Source: Chlorophyllum brunneum (lineage: Eukaryota; Basidiomycota; Agaricomycetes; Agaricales; Agaricaceae). From it: a stretch of DNA of 64,000 nt. Below the pieces are notes generated by a model. The model was given only the letters and a program-made list of their open reading frames with translations. It searched no databases and was not told the origin of the DNA. How positions within the stretch are numbered: the stretch's first letter is position 1; each line of letters opens with the position of its first letter. The stretch is taken from the NCBI GenBank assembly GCA_963576785.1, contig OY756145.1:434001-498000 (forward strand), written 5' to 3'. A program made the translations under genes and the position numbers. Positions 56,932 to 64,000 of the stretch are shown piece after piece.

Positions 56932-57826
56932 TGTGAGATTGGGTGCAGCCACGAGAGAAATTGTGGGCCTGTGGGCGGCTGTAAAGGACAACCGTTAAAT
57001 TGAATTGACATCAAGATATAAATAAACATTTGTTTGGTACTGGAGTCGTGTCAACTTATTTTCTATTTTATCCAAGGCGGAAAGCGCACTCCTTTTTAAG
57101 TGTCGTGTTGGTGAACCCATAATTTCAGAATGCTGTCGATTTGGTGTGTTTCAAATTTTGACTATATGATAATCACAGTACCGTCGCGTCCAACACATAC
57201 ACTAACGAGGTTACTTTAGGACCCAATGCTATCTTTATGCGCAAAAACCCATCCCAGATTCTTTCGATTCGGTGGTACATCGTCCACTCATCCGTTTCTA
57301 TGCTACTCGTATACTCCACATAATCACCGGCTTCGGATTAAAGGTATGATCGTCAATTTCTCATCACTACGATGGATCTCCTGGTCTTCCGCTCTGTTCC
57401 GCGCCGCATGGATGAAATAAGATTGTATGCCCCACCAATCACGACTATATTGTGCAAAAATACAGCTCAATGGCCAACCAATCGCGCACGCTAGTTAAAC
57501 CGAGGATCCCAAATTGCGACGACTCGTGATTGAGCCAAGCAGGTGATGGAGAACACGTCGTGGCTGAACCAGACGACGTGCACGACGCTGATAGACAGGT
57601 ATAGAACATAAAAACGGGGACAAAGAATTGGAGTAGCAGAACTTGATAGCTAATGGGCATGGGGCTGCGGCGGCGAGAAGGCGAAAGTCTATCACAGGCT
57701 AGAATTGCATCTGCGTATTAGAACAAGCAGAGTCCTTTGCACTTTACAGGCCATCAGATCCAGTGCTGCTGTCACTGACAAGAAAAGAAGAAAGAAAATA
57801 CACGGGAAGCTATCGCATCCGATATA
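56932..57826. other. Interval between WD40 gene and peptide cluster
   Basis: Mostly non-coding. A minus-strand frame at 57445-57660 (71 residues) begins with a signal-peptide-like stretch (LLLQFFVPVFMFY) but has no cysteine spacing like the neighbouring peptides and no other support. It is not called as a gene. Confidence 0.4.
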
Positions 57827-58113
57827 CTAGTCTGTGTCCCAACATTCACAGAAGCCTGAGAGTAGCGCCACAGTAAATTGCTTTTACTACATGAACGCTG
57901 GCGAAATATACACCACTCACCTTGATTGCAATACCCGTCATCCCAGTCCCCCGGTTGTTTATCGCAATAATCATCACACATATCATCCGAATCATCATTA
58001 TTAGGTGTGCAAGATTGTTGAGTGTTAAGTGAGCGGAAGCCTGGAGGGTCGGCAGCGATGGCCCCAGACAAGAAAAGGGCGATAAATATGATAAGTATTT
58101 GAGTAGACTTCAT
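57827..58113 (-). CDS. Secreted acidic defensin-like (CS-alpha-beta) peptide 1
   Basis: Model: complement(join(57827..57855,57921..58113)), 73 residues. Residues 1-20 form a clear signal peptide (short polar start, hydrophobic core, Ala at the cleavage site). The secreted part has six cysteines, C35-x10-C46-x3-C50-x11-C62-x4-C67-x-C69, with GYC before and FCEC at the end. This is the order and spacing of plectasin-type fungal CS-alpha-beta peptides (C-x3-C on the helix, C-x-C on the last strand). It is very acidic: about 14 Asp/Glu against 2 Lys/Arg after the signal. The 65-bp phase-1 intron sits just before Gly-Phe-Cys. It is the most downstream of three tandem genes. The fold is inferred from spacing, and the biological target is unknown. 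Confidence 0.85.
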
Positions 58114-58852
58114 GATGGTGGTATTGGTGGAGTGAACTGTCCACTATGGGTCGGTGCGGCGAGACCAACTGGCTTTTATGTCTGGCTGTCGAGGCTAACG
58201 AAAACGTTCAAACCCAGTTGGAGCATTCTGTACTAATCAAATCAATACTGATCTTCAATGATCGACATCTAGCCCGAATAACGATGGAAAGACTTCCACT
58301 AGAAGTTTTGGCCTTGGGGCGCTTTTCAATGCGTTCGACAACTTGGTTGGTGGTGTTTACGACACTATCCGACTAGAGGCTGCGGACCTGAGCGTGTAGA
58401 CACCAAGCATACCAAGCATACCATTGCGGCCGAATGTCCTCTCCTGGTCTCCTTCTAGATCAACTCGTTGGCATCGCGTAATCCCCGCTGGGCGTTGCTC
58501 CAAAGTAATTTCATGGAACATTTACAATCAACTATTGGAACAGACGACGTCGGACGAAGTCCTGGCGCTTGTAGGTGACAACAGCGAAAACTTGTCCATG
58601 CTACCTGTGTCAAAAAGCCTGCACAAGCGCTGTTCTTGTACCAAGTTCGAACCAGGCCTTTTCATCACAATCCGACGTGCAATCTAATTTACCTGAATGA
58701 CTTCATCAAAGTCGAATGGCAGTAATGTAAAAAAAAAAAAAACGGGTATAGAGCTCTGGTATACAAGCAGTCTCGGACGTCTCTCATGGGGCGATAACCT
58801 ACGAGGTGTGTTATGCTGGCAGACAACCACACACATGCGCTCGGCCAATTTA
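58114..58852. other. Spacer with duplicated upstream module of peptide gene 1
   Basis: It holds the promoter of peptide gene 1. A segment at 58452-58486 (CTTCTAGATCAACTC...CGCGTAATC) resembles segments at the same distance before the other two genes. Also present: a direct repeat ACCAAGCAT at about 58402-58422 and an A14 tract at 58729-58742. Confidence 0.55.
58172..58180 (-). promoter_or_regulatory. TATA-like element of peptide gene 1
   Basis: CATAAAAG on the minus strand about 60 bp before the start codon. The two sister genes have comparable elements about 77 bp upstream. Confidence 0.5.
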
Positions 58853-59146
58853 CTAGTCGCTGGCCGCGCATTCGCAGAAACCTGAGACAATTCCATTCTA
58901 TGTGAGCCTCCATCCGCTTTCACAAACGATATGGCGAGAGCCGTATTACTCACCATCCGCGTTACAAGAGCCGTCATCCCATTGATCACCCAGTGCATCA
59001 CAATAATCCTCGCAGAAGTCATTTCCGGATTCGCTGGCTGTACATGTTTTGTCGCTGACCAAATTCCCCGTTGCAGGAGGGTCGTCAGCAACTACAGCAG
59101 TGAAGCAGAGCGCGATCAGAATGCTGAGGATTTGGGTGTACTTCAT
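58853..59146 (-). CDS. Secreted acidic defensin-like (CS-alpha-beta) peptide 2
   Basis: Model: complement(join(58853..58881,58954..59146)), 73 residues. Exon lengths (193 and 29 nt) are identical to peptide gene 1. Signal peptide residues 1-20 (MKYTQIL start), then C35-x9-C45-x3-C49-x11-C61-x5-C67-x-C69. The shared words DYC, WDDG and GFCEC align with peptide 1. About 14 acidic residues against one Lys after the signal. An extra Cys at position 14 lies in the signal peptide and would be removed. The 72-bp intron is at the same phase-1 position. Likely secreted and disulfide-stabilised; role unknown. Confidence 0.85.
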
Positions 59147-59790
59147 GATGGTGAGTAGTAGTAAGTCGTCTCTCAGACTCGATGAATGGCTGTGGGGTCT
59201 GATCCTGGAAAATAACGACGCGTTTTAATACCCCATTAAAAAGTTATAGCCAGGATTGGAGAACCGAGGAAGATGCTTGGTACGCTAGATGAACGTCTAG
59301 GTGGGATAGTTGAAGGTGGCTTCTAACATAAGAGTATATTATGTCCTCAGCTTCGAACGGACATCTGTCGTGTTACGACACTAGCCAACGTGGATTTGAG
59401 CATACGGTCAATGCCGCCAAGTAGTACCACACCTTAGTTTCAGGTTGTGGCCTAACGTTACCTCAAGGCAAAGACCCCAAGCCCGCGTAATCGCCGATTA
59501 GTTTTATTCCCAGTAAGTTGGTAGCTATGCATCGGACCCGTGCGCCAATGGGTCTGGACACACCATTGATGACGAGCCTTTGGATGAACCAACGGTTTAG
59601 AGACCAAAAGCCCTCGCATTCCACTACAAGACAGTCCCCCAGTCTCTGGTTCTTGTTACAGTAATCTCCGATCCGGAGCTAAAGTTACAGTGGTGTGTGC
59701 AATGTGCAATGTAGTCCAAGAATCATATCGTATCTACATCCACTCTATTCGAGCACGATGGCAGACCATCGAACAGACGTCGCCTGTTGA
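59147..59790. other. Spacer with duplicated upstream module of peptide gene 2
   Basis: Promoter of peptide gene 2. TTACGACAC...GTGGATTTGAG (about 59374-59400) and AAAGACCCC...GCGTAATCGCCGA (59470-59497) match segments before peptide gene 3. No further gene. Confidence 0.55.
59222..59231 (-). promoter_or_regulatory. TATA-like element of peptide gene 2
   Basis: TATTAAAACG on the minus strand, about 77 bp before the start codon, matching the position of the element in peptide gene 3. Confidence 0.45.
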
Positions 59791-60068
59791 TTAGTCGTCG
59801 TATGAACATTCGCAAAACCCTAATTGTAATATGATAAGTCATGCATGGCTTAACCAAAGCATCACTTACCGTCGTTGTTGCAGTACCCTTGATCCCAGTC
59901 GGAGCCGAGATCATCGCAGAGGTCATCGCAGTGTTCGTTGCCGTTTTCAGTATCCCTGCAGTGCACTTTCGTTGTGTGTATATGAGCCTGCATAACTTCA
60001 GGATCGTGGGCAACGACAGTTGTCAAGAAGAGGGCGAATACTGCGAGAAGGATTTGTGTAGGCTTCAT
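59791..60068 (-). CDS. Secreted acidic defensin-like (CS-alpha-beta) peptide 3
   Basis: Model: complement(join(59791..59819,59870..60068)), 75 residues. Exon 2 is again 29 nt and exon 1 is 199 nt (two codons longer than in the sisters). Signal peptide residues 1-20 (MKPTQIL start), then a His-containing linker and C37-x9-C47-x3-C51-x11-C63-x5-C69-x-C71. WDQGYCN and GFCEC match the sisters. About 15 acidic residues against two Lys/Arg, plus four His. The 50-bp intron has the same position and phase. It is the most upstream and most diverged copy. Confidence 0.85.
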
Positions 60069-61279
60069 AATGCTGGTATTGTGGGGCTGGGAATAATTGG
60101 ACGGGGATTTTCTGAGCCTTGAAGACCAGTAGGTTGGCCTGCACCTTTTTATGCTATGGGCTAACGCTCTTCACCCGATATCAAGTGATGGCTGGGACCT
60201 TCCGCCAGAAGATTACCTTCTTCGGTGTGATTCCACCAATAACAGGTAATTATCAAGTGTCTTCTGTGGAGTTTTACGACACGGAGTCGCAGGAAGTGTG
60301 GATTTGAATATGGAGATAACAACGACACGACCGTGGAGTATAGCCTCGCTCTCTTCTAGCTCAACTCAAAGACCCGCGCAATCGCCGACAGCTACACTGG
60401 AGCGCCTGAGACGTTTTTTGGAACGATTTGCCAAATGATCGTCGACCACCATACTCGAAACTTCGAGAGTAAGCCGGCGCCGGGAGAAAGGATATAACCA
60501 CTAATTTGTCTCCTGGAAGTTTTGAAGCTCGAGGGACTACTTCGAGCAGTTTTACCTCAAAGCTACAATTGGGGCTCCCTTGCGGAGTAAAGAATTTTCA
60601 TTAACACTTGGACGTATTCGGTTGGGGTTCTCCGCCGCGGCGAAAAGCTCCGTCCGAGCACTTTATAGCAAGAGTAGTTCAAGGCGGACTTGTGGGAGGC
60701 GAAGGCTCGGAAGAGAGGAGAGTAATGGATATTGGTCCGTCACTAGGGTTCCTTATGCACCGGAGCCCCGAAGATAGTCCAAGTGCAGAGAAAGAGAAGG
60801 TGGAAAGGTTTAGGCTGTTTGTGTAAGAAGAGCCTGAACCAGCCTAAACCTCATGCTCCGGGGCCTGAAACAACTGCGTAATGTCCCAATTTACATCGCC
60901 GTGGAGTGAGACCCATAGTGTAAGTGGCTCTGCGAGACGTCAAAGGGGAGTTTATGCCCGAAAATCGAAAGAGGTAGTCACAGTACAGAAGGCCTTGGCA
61001 TCACGGTTAGACTGCAATGATTGACAAGGAAAGGTTCCGATCTTCTACAAATCGTACTCCCACCTCCATGCAAGTACTCGCCAATAGCGAGAACCTTCAA
61101 GCGGTGACGGCTTCGTCTACTCGTAGACTTGAATGAGTCCCACTGCACCAATTCAGTCCCATGGTGCTTCAGAGTTGATGCAAGTACCTTCGCCATTGTC
61201 CAGGGAAAGATTCAGGTATCGATAAACTCCAGTGCAGGAGAGAGAATATTGACAAGTGTGATGTCCCTGGATCACCGAA
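60069..61279. other. Non-coding interval with duplicated upstream module of peptide gene 3
   Basis: The left third is the promoter region of peptide gene 3, including 60277-60311 and 60353-60391, which match the modules before genes 1 and 2. The rest (about 60400-61279) has only short frames without family support, so no gene is called. Confidence 0.45.
60144..60153 (-). promoter_or_regulatory. TATA-like element of peptide gene 3
   Basis: CATAAAAAGG on the minus strand, about 77 bp before the start codon. Confidence 0.5.
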
Positions 61280-61866
61280 TCGTCATCCGGGTCCCCGACG
61301 TGAAACCAAAATCAAATCGATCTCTGAAGAGCCAGGGTGATGAGGGAGGTGTTCTTTGTGAATCCCTCGTCGTCCTCGGGACAAAACCTGCGTGTGGTCC
61401 ATAGCCGCGGTGTGGAATGAGAGACCCCGAACCATTGCGATGAAACCCCGCTGAGGCGCAAAGGAATCGCATATTGTGTTTACCGGTGCGCGTACTTCCA
61501 ACGAAGCACCATATGCACCCCCATCCTTCCCCTTCCCGATTTCGTCCTCCTCCTCTTCTCCCCAACTGCCTGTCATCAATTTTGCTGCCGGATAATACAA
61601 ACTTCCCGGAAAATAAAAGAGAGTATCTCTGGTGGTAATACCCGTGTAGTGGACTGAATGTTGTTCGGTCTTCGGAGTGGCCCTGCTCGTTGTATAGATA
61701 GTCGGGGGTGGGGGGTTCCAGTCGACGTGTTTCAGCATAAAGGAGGTTGGTTTCATCCTCCAGGAATAACAAGACCGGAACAGAAGGAAAGACCTCGGCA
61801 GATGCATCGAGTCTCTTCTGATAGCAGTACGGACATGTGGGTTCCGTGGTCGTGGCGCAGGGGAAG
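61280..61866 (-). pseudogene. Truncated F-box pseudogene of the CPYC family
   Basis: Only the first third of a CPxC-type F-box gene remains: TCPYCYQKRLDAS, LLFLEDETNLLYAETRRLE and, in other frames, relics of the F-box, the acidic loop (WGEEEEDEIGKGKDGG) and the SVSSQWR/STPQLW region. Where intact relatives have ATGGCCACGAC, this copy has CTGCGCCACGAC, so the start codon is lost. Several frameshifts follow, and similarity ends near 61285. It lies 431 bp beyond the 3' end of the intact relative at 62297-63928. Confidence 0.8.
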
Positions 61867-62296
61867 GAAGCACATAGTTGAGACCAATTAGGAGGAGAGG
61901 TGCAGACAGTGCTCCAAGATCCGGCTTAGGTCTCCTAAATTCCGAATAGATCCTGCCCTACCGTTGCGAACGAATTACAAGGGTAAGGGTACAGGGGACA
62001 ACCAACAGACCAAACGTACCGTGAAGCAAGTTAAGACCGTCACTTCAGCTACTCTCAGCGTTCTGTATTCTAGGTCCAGTCCAAACACTATAGTGGTACG
62101 TAACAACAACATTATGTATAACATTGCAATCAAGGATGAGACCAGGTGAGGCAAGTGTAGGTTTTGCGAGGCAGTTGTTAATCTGGGGGAGTGAAGTCTT
62201 TCATCGGGTCGCCACAGTCGTTGCTCCATTCCCATCGCAAATTGTATGTAGTCTCCACCAAACTAATTCTGCTATCGCACACTCAAAGCATGGCTA
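61867..62296. other. Spacer between F-box pseudogene and intact F-box gene
   Basis: Non-coding; 3' flank of the intact minus-strand F-box gene and former promoter of the pseudogene. Confidence 0.4.
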
Positions 62297-63928
62297 CTAA
62301 CGAGTAAAGATACGTCTCAGCTGTCGGGTCGTTCCAAGAGCATCAGATAAATTATACAACCCATTCACTCTCACCGTCAACTCCGGATGTAACTCGCTTA
62401 ACCTCCTCTCCACAAACTCTGGCCAGTAGGGACACGGTATTTCCGTCGTTATGTCAAGACAAAAGGAGATACCATTCTTGACCCGCTCTTCACACATTTC
62501 AACCAGCTTTTCAAAGAAAACATGACGTGGCCCGTCCAGTGCTCGCGGTAACCACTCAATTTTGATTTTCTTCAACTCGGGGAACAGAAATTGCCCATCT
62601 GTGATTTTTCCAAGTTGATCCATTGCGTCGACAATGAAACGCGCCTTACAGTTATCTAGTGTGAATTTCGCCACACCCTGAAGTTTTCCGTCGAGGAAGC
62701 AGTTGAAGATGGGATGCTCTTGGGGGGACTCAAAGGTGCCAAGTGAGAGTGAACGAAGAGTATGAGGTAATTCAGAAAAGAATTTCTCGTAGGGGTCCAG
62801 CACATCTCCCATGCCATCCCATAACAATTTAACGACGGCGGGCAGGCGAACGGACTGCACCAGGTAACTGTTCCAGGTGTCGTGGCACCCTCCCCAGTTG
62901 AATATACGTAGGTCTTCAAACGTGATTGGAGGTGGAATAAACGCGGGGGCTGTACTTTGGACTTCATAGGTTTCCGCACGGAAGACGACCAACTTTGGAC
63001 ATTCGAACAAGAGCTGAATGCAAATTTCCGGGTGAATCACGTCTAGATTTAGAACTGTTATGTTGGACACCGAAGGAAGGCGGACTCGGTTGAAGATAGA
63101 CTTCAGTGTAAGAGAACGAAGGGATGAGCTGTTGACAAGACATAGCACTGAGTTCCCAGCCACCGAAGTCCGAGCCCGATCGTTGGCTATTGCCAATTTC
63201 GAAACTTGCGAGAGTTGTGGTCCAATCTCCAACCATTTCTTCGGAGGATAAACAAGTTTGAGCTCTACCAGTCTTGAAAGACTTTCGTTCAATTTTTCAT
63301 CGACGGAAGGATGGAAGAGCACTGAGCTCTCTACATGCGGCTCCTCATCCCCCCATGACTCGAAACCAAATCCGAATCGCACCGGAAGCCCGGCGGATCG
63401 CTCGAGAGCCAGGGAGGTGATGGAGGAGTTACTTTCTATGGCTGCATTGCCACCGGGATGGAAGTCGATGGTGCTCCATAGCTGCGGAGTGGCAAGTGCA
63501 ACCTCGCGCCATTGCGATGAAACGCTACTGAGGCGCAAAGCAAGGGGTATGTCGTACCACTTTGCCTTGTTCGGGACGGGTAGATCCAACGCGTCTCCAC
63601 TCCCGTTCTCCCCCCCGTATTCTTCTTTTTCTCCTTCCCCAACACGCAACAGCTTGTTTTCCTGTGGGTCATACGCGCAAGCTTCTTGAAGAATGAGGGA
63701 CAGTATTTCTGGTGGGAAGACGCCCGTAGCGGACTGAATTTCATTCATTCTTCTGAGAAGTGCTGCTTGTTGTGCGTGGCTTTGGGAGATAAGAAGCTCC
63801 AGTCGACGCATTTCATCATGAAGGAATTCGATTTCGTCCTCCCGGGATAACATGGACAAGAACGGGTCTCTGGTAGACGGCTCTGGTTTCGTCCGGTGGC
63901 AATAAGGACACGCGGATTCAGGGGCCAT
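62297..63928 (-). CDS. F-box protein, CPYC-helix-F-box-LRR type
   Basis: Single exon, 543 residues from ATG at 63928. Order: SACPYCHRTKPEPS (CxxC), a helix with EMRRLELLISQSHAQQAALL, the F-box VFPPEILSLILQEACAYDP, an acidic Gly-containing loop, the signature RLSSVSSQWREVALATPQLW and leucine-rich repeats with CIQLLFECPKLVVF. The C-terminus LSELHPELTVRVN matches the tandem copies at 39811-45360, followed by an extra ~20-residue tail. It is a dispersed member of the same subfamily and probably functional as an SCF subunit with unknown substrate. Confidence 0.9.
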   Translation of the reverse strand: MAPESACPYCHRTKPEPSTRDPFLSMLSREDEIEFLHDEMRRLELLISQSHAQQAALLRRMNEIQSATGVFPPEILSLILQEACAYDPQENKLLRVGEGEKEEYGGENGSGDALDLPVPNKAKWYDIPLALRLSSVSSQWREVALATPQLWSTIDFHPGGNAAIESNSSITSLALERSAGLPVRFGFGFESWGDEEPHVESSVLFHPSVDEKLNESLSRLVELKLVYPPKKWLEIGPQLSQVSKLAIANDRARTSVAGNSVLCLVNSSSLRSLTLKSIFNRVRLPSVSNITVLNLDVIHPEICIQLLFECPKLVVFRAETYEVQSTAPAFIPPPITFEDLRIFNWGGCHDTWNSYLVQSVRLPAVVKLLWDGMGDVLDPYEKFFSELPHTLRSLSLGTFESPQEHPIFNCFLDGKLQGVAKFTLDNCKARFIVDAMDQLGKITDGQFLFPELKKIKIEWLPRALDGPRHVFFEKLVEMCEERVKNGISFCLDITTEIPCPYWPEFVERRLSELHPELTVRVNGLYNLSDALGTTRQLRRIFTR

Positions 63929-64000
63929 TGCACGAAAAAACGCGTAGCTGGCAAAGAGTTCTGAGTACGGGCGATACGAGGTTGCAACGTAATTGGTTCG

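Noticed and set aside
57445..57660. Minus-strand 71-residue frame with a signal-peptide-like start next to the peptide cluster
   Set aside because: Its cysteines do not follow the family spacing, no second exon supplies the FCEC end, and the upstream modules shared by the three peptide genes are absent.
60580..60826. Two overlapping plus-strand frames downstream of the peptide promoters
   Set aside because: Short, no signal peptide, no repeated copy before the sister genes, and no recognisable domain.

Overview
The window looks like nuclear DNA from a mushroom-forming basidiomycete (Agaricomycetes). Reasons: dense short introns of about 45-75 bp with GT..AG ends, gene families typical of that group (a large F-box/LRR-like family, MYND plus DUF4470 proteins, a cytochrome P450 relic), and clear fungal housekeeping orthologs. 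I do not name a species. Exon coordinates were worked out by hand from splice signals and protein family similarity. All multi-exon models given with coordinates keep frame end to end, except where a gene is called broken.

Layout. 0.4-4.8 kb: two F-box genes. 5.0-10.2 kb: the 17-exon catalytic subunit of DNA polymerase alpha (minus). 10.9-15.1 kb: an F-box gene and a MYND/DUF4470 gene. 15.3-20.0 kb: an MFS transporter (minus), a flavin-reductase-like protein and a Ser/His/Pro-rich orphan. 20.7-23.9 kb: an F-box gene and its decayed tandem copy. 24.4-27.5 kb: an orphan one-pass membrane protein and a truncated P450 relic. 29.6-34.7 kb: F-box gene, F-box pseudogene, F-box gene. 35.4-39.6 kb: an Sds3-like subunit, dienelactone hydrolase and tRNA 2'-phosphotransferase, all plus strand. 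39.8-47.1 kb: three tandem F-box copies (the third frameshifted) and an opposing F-box gene. 47.9-56.9 kb: a compact housekeeping block with ADE16-type PurH, an HD-domain nucleotidase, a GRAM-TBC-EF-hand RabGAP and a WDR5/Swd3-type WD40 protein. 57.8-60.1 kb: three tandem small secreted six-cysteine peptides. 61.3-63.9 kb: an F-box relic and an intact F-box gene.

The window mixes conserved single-copy genes (DNA replication, purine synthesis, tRNA splicing, chromatin, vesicle traffic) with fast-evolving families. Ten F-box genes look intact and at least four copies are broken, which indicates strong birth-and-death evolution of presumed SCF substrate receptors. Many of them share an N-terminal CxxC, a charged helix, the F-box and a leucine-rich tail.

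The most interesting locus is the 57.8-60.1 kb array. Its three tandem genes encode 73-75 residue precursors with a signal peptide and the cysteine spacing C-x9/10-C-x3-C-x11-C-x4/5-C-x-C, the arrangement of plectasin-type CS-alpha-beta (defensin-like) peptides. Unlike ordinary cationic defensins, all three are strongly acidic. Other points worth checking are a 5-nt microexon in the RabGAP gene, a 20-nt and a 15-nt microexon elsewhere, and a GC-AG intron in the transporter.
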